From the NCBI GenBank assembly GCA_050114795.1, contig JASFRS010000027.1, forward strand, positions 1 to 19,607: a stretch of 19,607 bases of DNA, written 5' to 3'. Positions 6,372 to 13,543 of this stretch are shown here, one piece after another. Every line of letters begins with the position of its first letter. Position 1 is the stretch's first letter. Under the pieces are notes generated by a model. It saw nothing but the letters and a program-made list of their open reading frames with translations. It was not told the origin of the DNA and did not search any database. The position numbers and the translations under genes are program-made. Source of the DNA: JASFRS01 sp050114795. GTDB lineage: Bacteria; Pseudomonadota; Alphaproteobacteria; Sphingomonadales; CAKZYD01.

Positions 6372-7904
6372 ATGAACGGTCTGGGGCATCTTCTTCATCT
6401 ATGGCGTGTGGGTCGGGTTTTGGCCCGCTATGATGTGCTTATTCTTATGGACCAAGCAGGGCCATTACCTTTTCCTGCACGTTTCGCCCGCGCCGTTATA
6501 TCTTTCGCGGCCTTTAAAAAAGCGCGTAAGGAGCCGGTCGGCAAACGCCTGGCCATGGCGCTCGAAGAATTAGGTCCGGCTTATGTGAAATTGGGACAGG
6601 CTTTAGCCACACGTGCGGATATGGTTGGCGTTGATATCGCCAAGGCACTTTTCAATTTACAAGATAAGGTAAAGCCCTTCTCCCTTGATATCGCCAAAGA
6701 CACATTGAAAAGCGAATTGGGAGAGGGACTCGAAACGCTCTTTGAAGAGTTTGAAGACGAACCTGTTGCCGCCGCCTCTATTGCTCAGGTCCACCGGGCG
6801 AAAACCCCAAATGGCGACCGAGTCGCCGTTAAAATCCTCCGCCCTGATATCGAATTACGCTTTGCAAGGGATTTAGCACTTTTCCGCTGGACGGCAGAGC
6901 GGTTGGAAAAATGGAATGTGAAATCCCGCCGCCTGCGCCCGGTCGCTGTGGTGGATACTTTAGCCGACAGTGTGGCACGTGAGCTGGATTTGAGGCTTGA
7001 GGCCGCCGCCGCGTCAGAGCTTGGCGATTTAATGCAGGGAGAAGAGGGCTATCACATTCCAAGCGTGGATTGGGAACGGACCTCAAGACGGGTACTAACG
7101 ACCGAATGGATTGACGGCGTGCCCCTGACTGACCCGGAAGCGCTTGATCGATTGGGTCTCGATAAAAAGCTGTTAAGCGAACGCATGGTGCAAATCTTCC
7201 TGACCCAGGCCATGCGTGATGGCTTCTTCCATGCAGATTTGCATCAAGGCAATTTATTGGTGACCAAAGAAGGCACTATCGTTGCCGTTGATTTCGGCAT
7301 TGTCGGTCGATTAGATAAGGGGTCACGCCGCTATCTTGCTGAAATTCTTTATGGATTTCTCAAACGCGATTATATGCGCATTGCACAAATTCACTTTGAT
7401 GCAGGCTATGTCCCAGCCCATCATGAAGTGGCCGACTTTGCCGCCGCCATGCGCGCCATTGGGGAGCCTATATTAGGCTTACCCGTGAAAGAAATTTCCG
7501 CCGGGCACTTGCTGGCCCAATTATTCGCGACCACTGAGCGTTTTGACATGACGACTCAGCCGCATTTGATTTTACTGCAAAAAACCATGGTGATGGTGGA
7601 AGGCTTAGCGCTTTCGCTTAACCCCCATATCAACATGTGGGAAGCCTCCGAACCCGTTTTGGAAGCTTGGATGCGGGAAGAAATGGGGCCAGAGGCGCAG
7701 GCCGCTGATGCCATTCATGATGCTTTACGCCTTATCCGGCGCTTGCCAACGCTAATCAAAGCAGCGGAAGACTGGGCGGATCGATCAATGCAACCTGAAA
7801 AAACCGTAGCTGTGCCTAAACAGGATAAAACGCCAATTTATGCTGCGGCCTTTCTTGGGGGTTTGGGTGGAGCATTGATTGCGCTTCTCGCCACATTATT
7901 TTAA
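6372..7904 (+). CDS. ubiB: UbiB-type ubiquinone biosynthesis protein (ABC1/ADCK atypical kinase family)
   Basis: This 510-residue protein has the atypical-kinase features of UbiB/COQ8. The KxGQ motif is KLGQ (73-76), and the Ala-rich loop AAAS (133-136) replaces the usual P-loop. K154 in VAVKILRP, FHADLHQGN (286-294) and DFG (308-310) complete the ATP site. The C-terminus ends in one or two hydrophobic segments (about 489-510, AAAFLGGLGGALIALLATLF), which anchor the protein to the inner membrane. UbiB is needed for ubiquinone synthesis through an ATPase-like role; it is not a hydroxylase, despite older names. The gene starts 3 bases after the ubiE stop. The following gene, coaBC, starts 51 bases downstream. 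Confidence 0.96.
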   Translation: MNGLGHLLHLWRVGRVLARYDVLILMDQAGPLPFPARFARAVISFAAFKKARKEPVGKRLAMALEELGPAYVKLGQALATRADMVGVDIAKALFNLQDKVKPFSLDIAKDTLKSELGEGLETLFEEFEDEPVAAASIAQVHRAKTPNGDRVAVKILRPDIELRFARDLALFRWTAERLEKWNVKSRRLRPVAVVDTLADSVARELDLRLEAAAASELGDLMQGEEGYHIPSVDWERTSRRVLTTEWIDGVPLTDPEALDRLGLDKKLLSERMVQIFLTQAMRDGFFHADLHQGNLLVTKEGTIVAVDFGIVGRLDKGSRRYLAEILYGFLKRDYMRIAQIHFDAGYVPAHHEVADFAAAMRAIGEPILGLPVKEISAGHLLAQLFATTERFDMTTQPHLILLQKTMVMVEGLALSLNPHINMWEASEPVLEAWMREEMGPEAQAADAIHDALRLIRRLPTLIKAAEDWADRSMQPEKTVAVPKQDKTPIYAAAFLGGLGGALIALLATLF

Positions 7905-7955
7905 TGAGACATTATTAAAGAAACTGGCAGGTTTTCACATTAAGCTTGGGTCATT

Positions 7956-9137
7956 ATGTCGAAAAAGCGCATTTTGCTGATTATTGGAGGTGGCATCGCC
8001 GCCTATAAATCTTTGGACCTCATCCGCCGTCTGCGCGATGCGGATTTTCATGTACGTGCTATATTGACCAAAGGCGGCGCTGAATTCATCACACCTTTAT
8101 CCGTCGCGGCTTTGTCGGAAGAGCAAGTTTTTACTGACCTCTTTGATTTAAAAGACGAAACCGAGATGGGCCATATCCGTTTATCACGGGAAGCCGATTT
8201 GGTTCTCGTTGCTCCTGCAACAGCGGATTTGATGGCTAAAATGGCGCAAGGTATGGCAAATGACCTAGCGTCCACAGCACTGCTGGCCACCGATAAACCC
8301 GTCATGATTGCGCCCAGCATGAACACCCGTATGTGGGAACATCCCGCCACCCAGCGTAATCTCGAAATTTTGGTTGCGGATGGTGTACAAGTGGTCTCGC
8401 CTGAAGCGGGCGATTTAGCCTGTGGCGAAGTCGGCACCGGGCGTCTCGCGGAAGTGCCTGATATCGTCCGCGCCGTTCAGAATTTTCTGGATGATGGACC
8501 GTTAAAAGGCCGCCATATTCTTTTAACCGCAGGCCCAACATGGGAAGCGCTGGACCCCATTCGCTATATCGCCAATCGCTCCTCAGGCAAACAAGGCTAT
8601 GCCATTGCAGGCGCGCTTGCCAATTTAGGCGCAAGCGTCACTTTGGTTTCCGGTCCGACGTCCTTGCCAACACCGCCAGGCGTGACCCGCGTTGATGTGG
8701 AATCCGCGCAAGAGATGCTCGCGGCGTGTGAAAATGCTTTGCCCGCTGATGCAGCCATTTGCGTGGCTGCCGTCGCCGATTGGCGGCCTTCCAATTCAGA
8801 AGGCATTAAAATCAAGAAAAACGGTGGTGAGCCGCCAGCGCTCAAGCTCACAGAAAACCCTGATATATTGGCGACATTATCCGCACATAAAATGCGCCCC
8901 AAATTGGTCGTGGGTTTTGCTGCGGAAACCAATGATGTGGTGGACTATGCGCAGGCGAAAAGAGAGCGCAAAAAATGCGACTGGATTGTTGCCAATGATG
9001 TCAGCGGTGACGTCATGGGCGGCGACCACAACAGCGTGCATCTTATCAGCAAAGAGGGCGTGGAAAGCTGGGATCAAATGCCTAAAGCACAGGTCGCACA
9101 AAATCTTGCCCTTCATATCGCCAAGCATTTTTCATGA
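7956..9137 (+). CDS. coaBC: Bifunctional phosphopantothenoylcysteine decarboxylase / phosphopantothenate-cysteine ligase
   Basis: The 393-residue fusion carries two consecutive steps of coenzyme A synthesis. The N-terminal CoaC flavoprotein (about 1-180) has GGGIAAYKSLDLIRRL, the catalytic histidine in MGHIRLS (H73), the PxMNxxMW motif APSMNTRMW (119-127) and the ACGE substrate-clamp motif (155-158). The C-terminal CoaB ligase (about 185-393) starts with GRHILLTAGPTWEALDPIRY and has RSSGKQGYA, AAVADWRP and KLTENPDIL, the usual CTP/acyl-cytidylate site. The first 4 bases of dut overlap the stop (ATGA), so translation of the two is probably coupled. The Shine-Dalgarno of coaBC is weak. Confidence 0.97.
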   Translation: MSKKRILLIIGGGIAAYKSLDLIRRLRDADFHVRAILTKGGAEFITPLSVAALSEEQVFTDLFDLKDETEMGHIRLSREADLVLVAPATADLMAKMAQGMANDLASTALLATDKPVMIAPSMNTRMWEHPATQRNLEILVADGVQVVSPEAGDLACGEVGTGRLAEVPDIVRAVQNFLDDGPLKGRHILLTAGPTWEALDPIRYIANRSSGKQGYAIAGALANLGASVTLVSGPTSLPTPPGVTRVDVESAQEMLAACENALPADAAICVAAVADWRPSNSEGIKIKKNGGEPPALKLTENPDILATLSAHKMRPKLVVGFAAETNDVVDYAQAKRERKKCDWIVANDVSGDVMGGDHNSVHLISKEGVESWDQMPKAQVAQNLALHIAKHFS

Positions 9138-9583
9138 GCATTAATGTCGAAATCAAACGCCTGCCCCATGGGGAAGGCATAGAATTGCCCCATTATGCCA
9201 GCGCCCATGCAGCGGGCATGGATATAAGAGCGGCTGTAGACGCACCCGTTACATTGAAGTCTTTGGAGCGATGTGTGATTCCAACGGGCTTTTCCCTGGC
9301 TATCCCACCAGGTTATGAAGCGCAAATCCGGCCGCGTTCCGGCATGGCGCTTAAGAAGGGCTTGAGCATTCCAAACAGCCCCGGCACCATTGATGCGGAC
9401 TACCGCGGCGAAGTGGGCGTGATTATCATCAACCTATCCAGCGAAGACGTTGTCATTGAACGGGGTGAACGCATCGCCCAGATGGTTTTTGCCCCGGTTG
9501 CGCAGGCTCAGCTTCATGAGGTTGAGCTTTTGGATGCGACGGCGCGCGGGGCAGGGGGCTTTGGCTCGACCGGAGTGAAATAA
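9134..9583 (+). CDS. dut: Deoxyuridine 5'-triphosphate nucleotidohydrolase (dUTPase)
   Basis: This 149-residue trimeric dUTPase shows all five family motifs in order: I AGMDIRAA, II RPRSGMALKKG, III GTIDADYRGEVGVI with the catalytic Asp, IV GERIAQMVF, and V RGAGGFGSTG near the C-terminus. It hydrolyses dUTP to dUMP, which keeps uracil out of DNA and feeds thymidylate synthesis. It overlaps coaBC by 4 bases and the next gene by 1 base (TAATG), so it is part of a coupled run. The coaBC-dut pairing is common in proteobacteria. Confidence 0.98.
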   Translation: MSINVEIKRLPHGEGIELPHYASAHAAGMDIRAAVDAPVTLKSLERCVIPTGFSLAIPPGYEAQIRPRSGMALKKGLSIPNSPGTIDADYRGEVGVIIINLSSEDVVIERGERIAQMVFAPVAQAQLHEVELLDATARGAGGFGSTGVK

Positions 9584-10326
9584 TGGCTCTAAGCGATGAA
9601 CAATTGGACCGCTATGCCCGTCACATCGTGCTACGCGAAGTGGGCGGCGCGGGTCAGTTGAAACTGCTCAATGCCAAAGTCATTGTTATCGGTGCAGGTG
9701 GCATTGGTGCACCTGCGCTAATGTATTTGGCTGCCGCAGGCGTTGGGCATCTTGGCATCATTGATGATGACGTGGTGTCGCTTTCCAATTTACAGCGCCA
9801 AATCATCCATAAAACGCAGGCTGTGGGGCAGGCCAAGACTCAAAGCGCACAAGAGGCCATTGCGGACATCAATCCAGACGTGAAAATCAGCCTTCACGAA
9901 ACGCGCCTTAATGAAACGAATGCGGAAGAGCTGTTGGCTCCTTATGACATCATCTTGGACGGCTGCGATAATTTTGAAACGCGGTTTTTAGTGAATGACG
10001 TTGCGCAAAGGTTGGGAAAGACCCTGGTTTCCGCCGCAGTCGGGCCATTTGACGGGCAGTTATCGACGTTCAAACCGGGCGGGCCATGTTACCGTTGTTT
10101 TGTCCCCGACGCCCCCGCAGGTGGAGGCGGCACCTGCGCTGATGAAGGGGTGCTTGGTGCATTGACCGGTATCATGGGGTCATTAGCTGCCATGGAAGTG
10201 ATTAAGGAAATCACCGGGGCAGGCGATAGTTTAGCAGGCAAAATCCTGATTTATGATGCACTGTCCACCCGCTTCCGCACGGTGAGGCTGGCGAAAGACC
10301 CATCCTGCCCTTGCTGCGGGGCCTAA
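9583..10326 (+). CDS. HesA/MoeB/ThiF-family sulfur-carrier adenylyltransferase
   Basis: This 247-residue E1-like enzyme has the length of E. coli MoeB (no C-terminal rhodanese domain). The ATP site is VIGAGGIGAPALMYLAAAGVG (35-55), followed by IDDDVVSLSNLQRQ (60-73) and the adenylation aspartate region DGCDNFETR (126-134). Two CxxC pairs that bind structural zinc are present, C169/C172 and C242/C245. C185 in GTCADEGVLGAL matches the conserved cysteine seen in ThiF and MoeB. The enzyme adenylates the C-terminal glycine of a MoaD- or ThiS-type sulfur carrier. Neither partner gene is in this window, so I cannot tell whether it serves molybdopterin, thiamine or another carrier; moeB is the best guess. 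It is the last gene of the packed + run and its stop overlaps the stop of the convergent dehydrogenase by 3 bases. Confidence 0.9.
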   Translation: MALSDEQLDRYARHIVLREVGGAGQLKLLNAKVIVIGAGGIGAPALMYLAAAGVGHLGIIDDDVVSLSNLQRQIIHKTQAVGQAKTQSAQEAIADINPDVKISLHETRLNETNAEELLAPYDIILDGCDNFETRFLVNDVAQRLGKTLVSAAVGPFDGQLSTFKPGGPCYRCFVPDAPAGGGGTCADEGVLGALTGIMGSLAAMEVIKEITGAGDSLAGKILIYDALSTRFRTVRLAKDPSCPCCGA

Positions 10327-11309
10327 GACCAATCTTCCAGCACCCGATCCGGCGGTGTATGCCCATCGACAAAGGTTTTGATATTTATCAGCACCTTCTC
10401 CCCCATTTCCTGACGGGATTCGATGGTCGCGGACCCCATATGCGGCAAGGCCACAACATTGGGTAATTCCAGCAATTCCGGACTCACATGCGGCGCACTT
10501 TCATAGACATCAAGCCCGGCGCCAGCAATCTTTCCGGCTTTTAACAGACGGATAAGAGCGGCTTCATCCACCACTTCACCGCGCGCCGTGTTGATAAGAA
10601 AGGCATGCGGTTGCATCAATTCTAACCGCCGCGCTGATAAGAGATGATAAGTCGCGGGTGTATGGGGGCAATTCATGGAAATGATATCCATGCGGTGAAG
10701 CATCTGATCGAGGCTCTCCCAATAAGTCGCTTCCAACGGACCCTCAATGCTTTCACCTAAGCGATGGCGGTTATGATAATGGATGGAGAGGCCAAAGGCC
10801 TTCGCGCGACGGGCAACAGCCTGGCCGATACGACCCATGCCAATAATGCCCAAACGCTTCCCCCAGATACGATGGCCCAGCAAGCCGGTTGGCGACCAGC
10901 CACCCCACTCACCGCTTTCTAACAGCCGTGCACCTTCCAGTACACGCCGCGGGACCGCCAGCATGAGCGCCATCGTCAAATCCGCTGTGTCTTCTGTTAA
11001 AACACCTGGTGTATTGGTAACCGTAATTCGCCGCTGCCGCGCCGTTGCCACATCAATATGGTCAATACCTGCGCCAAAATTCGCAATCAGGCGAAGCTGT
11101 TCACCAGCCCCCGCCAATACACCCTTATCGATTTTATCGGTAACCGTCGGGACCAGTACATCTGCGCGCGCTGCCGCATCGCGCAACTGGGCCTGGGTGA
11201 AGGGCACATCGTCCAGATTAAGCTCCACATCGAATAATTCCATCATCCGGGTTTCAATGGCATCGGGAAGACGACGGGTGACAATAACTTTGGGTTTAGA
11301 TGCGACCAT
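10323..11309 (-). CDS. D-2-hydroxyacid dehydrogenase, glyoxylate/hydroxypyruvate reductase type
   Basis: I choose the ATG at 11309 (328 residues; MVASKPKVIVTRRLP), because homologues begin close to this point. A TTG at 11342 adds 11 unrelated residues, but it has AAGAAGGA directly before it, so the start is not settled. The NAD(P) motif is GMGRIG at about 157-162. The catalytic triad of the family is visible: R243 in NTARGEV, E270 in DVYESAP and H290 in LPHMGSAT. After the second beta strand the sequence runs HYHNRHR, with Asn/Arg where NAD-specific enzymes have Asp, which suggests NADPH use. The likely reaction is reduction of glyoxylate or hydroxypyruvate. It is divergent from the SH3 gene. 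Confidence 0.9.
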   Translation of the reverse strand: MVASKPKVIVTRRLPDAIETRMMELFDVELNLDDVPFTQAQLRDAAARADVLVPTVTDKIDKGVLAGAGEQLRLIANFGAGIDHIDVATARQRRITVTNTPGVLTEDTADLTMALMLAVPRRVLEGARLLESGEWGGWSPTGLLGHRIWGKRLGIIGMGRIGQAVARRAKAFGLSIHYHNRHRLGESIEGPLEATYWESLDQMLHRMDIISMNCPHTPATYHLLSARRLELMQPHAFLINTARGEVVDEAALIRLLKAGKIAGAGLDVYESAPHVSPELLELPNVVALPHMGSATIESRQEMGEKVLINIKTFVDGHTPPDRVLEDWS

Positions 11310-11358
11310 GGTGTTCAAATATCTCGATGAATACTGCCTCAATCCTTCTTACACAGTC

Positions 11359-11375
11359 CTGGCAGATGATGCCAG
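11359..11375. promoter_or_regulatory. Inverted repeat between two divergent genes
   Basis: CTGGCA (11359-11364) and TGCCAG (11370-11375) form a perfect 6-bp dyad with a 5-base centre (17 bp in all), in the spacer between the dehydrogenase and the SH3 gene. Size and position fit an operator for a dimeric regulator, but I see no regulator gene nearby. A TTGACG hexamer lies just downstream at 11380-11385 (+), with only a poor -10 (TAGCAG, 11403-11408). Confidence 0.35.
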
Positions 11376-11443
11376 AGACTTGACGCCACGGCTTATGAAG
11401 CCTAGCAGAGAAAGAGAGGCGGTCGTACAGGAACAGGGGTTCA

Positions 11444-11941
11444 ATGTTTAGAAGTATTTTAAAAACTGCTGCAATAGTCGCGTTTTTAACCATTCCGGCT
11501 CAAGCACAGACGCAGGAAGACAACACCCGCGGGGGCACACCAGTCTATCGTTCCTTAGGTGTAAGTCGCGCACATATGCGGACTGGGCCAAGCTTGGACT
11601 ATCCCATTGAATGGGTTTTGGTGCGAAAAGGTTTACCGTTGGAGGTGCTACGCCGCTATGGCCGTTGGGCGCAGATTAAAGAACCTGATGGGTCCATGGG
11701 TTGGATGAAGTCGAGCTATTTATCAACCACCCGTACAGCCATTGTCATTGAACGCACTCGCACCGTCTTTGCTCAGCCGAAAGCAACAGCGGAAGCCATT
11801 TACCGGGTCGAACCGGGCGCAAGCGGTACTATTCTTTCCTGTGCCGATGCCTGGTGTCATCTCGATTTTAATGGAAGAAAGGGCTGGCTCCCCCGCATTC
11901 ATATCTGGGGCACATATCCCGGTGAAGAAATAGGGGGCTAA
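11444..11941 (+). CDS. Exported bacterial SH3-domain protein
   Basis: The 165-residue product starts with a signal peptide (MFRSILKTAAIVAFLTIPAQAQ, cut after AQA). Two bacterial SH3 repeats follow: about 38-90 (SRAHMRTGPSLDYPIEWVL ... GWMKSSYL) and about 95-155 (VFAQPKATAEAIYRVEPGA ... GWLPRIHIWG). The repeats match the SH3_4 (DUF1058) type common in alphaproteobacteria. Such domains are usually periplasmic and are thought to bind cell-wall peptides or other proteins; no catalytic motif is seen. The two cysteines in the second repeat (SCADAWCHL) could form a disulfide. AGGGG lies 4 bases before the ATG. A strong terminator overlaps its stop codon. Neighbouring placement next to a hydroxyacid dehydrogenase is familiar in this group, without a known functional link. 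Confidence 0.88.
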   Translation: MFRSILKTAAIVAFLTIPAQAQTQEDNTRGGTPVYRSLGVSRAHMRTGPSLDYPIEWVLVRKGLPLEVLRRYGRWAQIKEPDGSMGWMKSSYLSTTRTAIVIERTRTVFAQPKATAEAIYRVEPGASGTILSCADAWCHLDFNGRKGWLPRIHIWGTYPGEEIGG

Positions 11942-11960
11942 AAGCCCCCTTTGATTTTTT
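11933..11960 (+). terminator. Rho-independent terminator of the SH3-protein gene
   Basis: A 7-bp stem, GGGGGCT (11933-11939) and AGCCCCC (11943-11949), with a 3-base loop is followed by TTTGATTTTTT. The stop codon TAA (11939-11941) lies in the loop, so the stem forms from the last codons. The T-run overlaps the last codon of the convergent flavin oxidoreductase gene. The minus-strand reading has only a short T-rich tail and would be weaker. Confidence 0.88.
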
Positions 11961-13356
11961 AATCGCCTGTTTGGATGCGCTCGACCAGTTCCTTCACGCT
12001 TGGCACATAGCCATTGGAATAGAAGGGGTCTTGTGAGAACAGATAGGCATTATGCCCAGCAAACATCAGGTTGTTATCAACATCACCGCCATGGGCGATG
12101 TCTTGCAAAGTCTTCTGAATGCAGAAGGACCGCGGATCCGCTTTATAGCCCGTTGAGTTTTTCTCATTATCCGCCCAGTTGGAAAACTGGCAGTGAGATA
12201 AACAACCCATGCAATCCGCTTGGTCTTTACGGATTTCATCGCGCTTGTCAGTGTCCACGAAAATCAATGTGTTATCAGGTGTTTTCATGGCTTCACTAAA
12301 GCCCTCACGCACCCAGGCTTCTGCGCGTTTTGCATCACCCGGTGTTACATAAAGCGTGCGGCCTTTCACACCCACGGACAGTTCCGCCACATGGTCGCCA
12401 ACCGCTTCCAATGAGAAGGCAATCTGGCGCTCAGAGCGCGCCATTAATTCTTTCAAATAGTCATTACCCACAGCGGATGAATAAAAGCCGGTCGGCGAAA
12501 ACTTATGAAGTTTTACATCACCGGGCTGCAATTTTGTCAGCCGTTCTTTCCACTCTTCAGAAATTTCGCTTTCTTTTGTGAGCAGAGGCCGTGTGCCGAA
12601 TTGAAATACAATCGGACCAAGTTCCGGGTTATCAATCCATTCCGACCAATCGCGCAGATACCAAACACCCCCCGCCATAACGATGGGCGTCTCGCCCAAA
12701 CCTTCTTTACGCATGAAATCACGCAAGGCTTTCACGCGTGGATAAGGATCTTCTGGAACCAATGGGTCTTCGGAATTGGAGAGACCATTATGACCGCCTG
12801 CGCGCCATGGGTCTTCATAAACCACAGCGCCTAAATATTCGGCTGTCTTGCTATAGGCCCGTTTCCATAAGGCGCGAAAAGCTCGCATGGAGGAAACGAT
12901 GGGATAATAATAAACCTCATAATCCGCAGCGATTTGGCTAAGTCGATATGGCATGCCTGCGCCGCAGGTTACGCCTGAGACAAGTCCTTTTGTCCTTTCC
13001 AAAACACCATGGAGAACGCGTTCAGCCCCACCCATTTCCCAAAGCACATTGATGTTGATAGCGCCTTTACCGGCAGCCACATCAAAGGCCCGCTTAACCT
13101 GGGTAATGCCGCCTTCAATAGCATATTTAATCAGCTCTTCATGGCGCTCCCGCCGGGTGCGGCCATGATAGATTTGAGGTATGATATGTCCTTGAGCGTC
13201 ATAGCTGTCGGCATTGACCGCGGATACCGTTCCGACCCCACCGGCTGCTGCCCAGGCACCTGAGGACAGACCTGTAGAAATCGCAACACCCTTCCCACCC
13301 TCAATCAGGGGCAGGACTTCACGACCGGCCATGCGGATCGCGTTTAATGCCTTCAT
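11959..13356 (-). CDS. Nitronate monooxygenase-like FMN oxidoreductase with C-terminal cysteine cluster
   Basis: This 465-residue protein is longer than classical nitronate monooxygenases (about 320-380). The first ~300 residues look like the FMN TIM barrel of the NPD/2-nitropropane dioxygenase family: GVAISTGLSSG near the start, VSGVTCGAGMP (126-136), EDPWRAGGHNG (181-191) with the family histidine, VMAGGVWYL (226-234) and FQFGTRPL (251-258). The C-terminal ~80 residues hold C382-x2-C385-x3-C389 (DCMGCLSHCQFSNW) and C412 (SFCIQKTLQ), which could bind a metal or Fe-S cluster; this is inference. The substrate is unknown and nitronate oxidation is only the family label. The ATG at 13356 has GGAG 6 bases upstream. 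It is convergent with the SH3 gene and lies downstream of the pnp terminator, so it has its own promoter in about 90 bases, where I see no strong match. Confidence 0.85.
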   Translation of the reverse strand: MKALNAIRMAGREVLPLIEGGKGVAISTGLSSGAWAAAGGVGTVSAVNADSYDAQGHIIPQIYHGRTRRERHEELIKYAIEGGITQVKRAFDVAAGKGAININVLWEMGGAERVLHGVLERTKGLVSGVTCGAGMPYRLSQIAADYEVYYYPIVSSMRAFRALWKRAYSKTAEYLGAVVYEDPWRAGGHNGLSNSEDPLVPEDPYPRVKALRDFMRKEGLGETPIVMAGGVWYLRDWSEWIDNPELGPIVFQFGTRPLLTKESEISEEWKERLTKLQPGDVKLHKFSPTGFYSSAVGNDYLKELMARSERQIAFSLEAVGDHVAELSVGVKGRTLYVTPGDAKRAEAWVREGFSEAMKTPDNTLIFVDTDKRDEIRKDQADCMGCLSHCQFSNWADNEKNSTGYKADPRSFCIQKTLQDIAHGGDVDNNLMFAGHNAYLFSQDPFYSNGYVPSVKELVERIQTGD

Positions 13357-13449
13357 ACCAAACTCCAGCTACTCAATGACGGAAAACTATCTTCTTCATC
13401 ACATAATGCGACACGCCCAGGAGACAAGATGCGATATGTTAGACCCAAT

Positions 13450-13521
13450 AAAAAGGCCCCGGGCCGACCCTAGCGCTGGGACGATAAATGTCCTGCACTA
13501 AAGAGTCTAGGGCCCGGAGCC
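13450..13521 (-). terminator. Large branched Rho-independent terminator of the pnp operon
   Basis: On the minus strand, 22 bases past the pnp stop, GGCTCCGGGCC (from 13521) pairs with GGCCCGGGGCC (to 13455) over 11 bp with one G-T pair. The stem extends through CCCTAG/CTAGGG (13507-13512 and 13468-13473) past a small bulge. Five T follow (13450-13454). The wide loop holds another short hairpin, GGAC/GTCC. It is longer and more branched than the other terminators here and closes the infB-to-pnp transcription unit. Confidence 0.85.
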
Positions 13522-13543
13522 TAAAATTTGTCAAAAATGTGGC

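Noticed and set aside
10783..11451. 222-residue + strand frame antisense to the hydroxyacid dehydrogenase
   Set aside because: The opposite strand encodes a complete dehydrogenase with all catalytic residues. The frame is Arg/Ser/Pro-rich, as typical of shadows.
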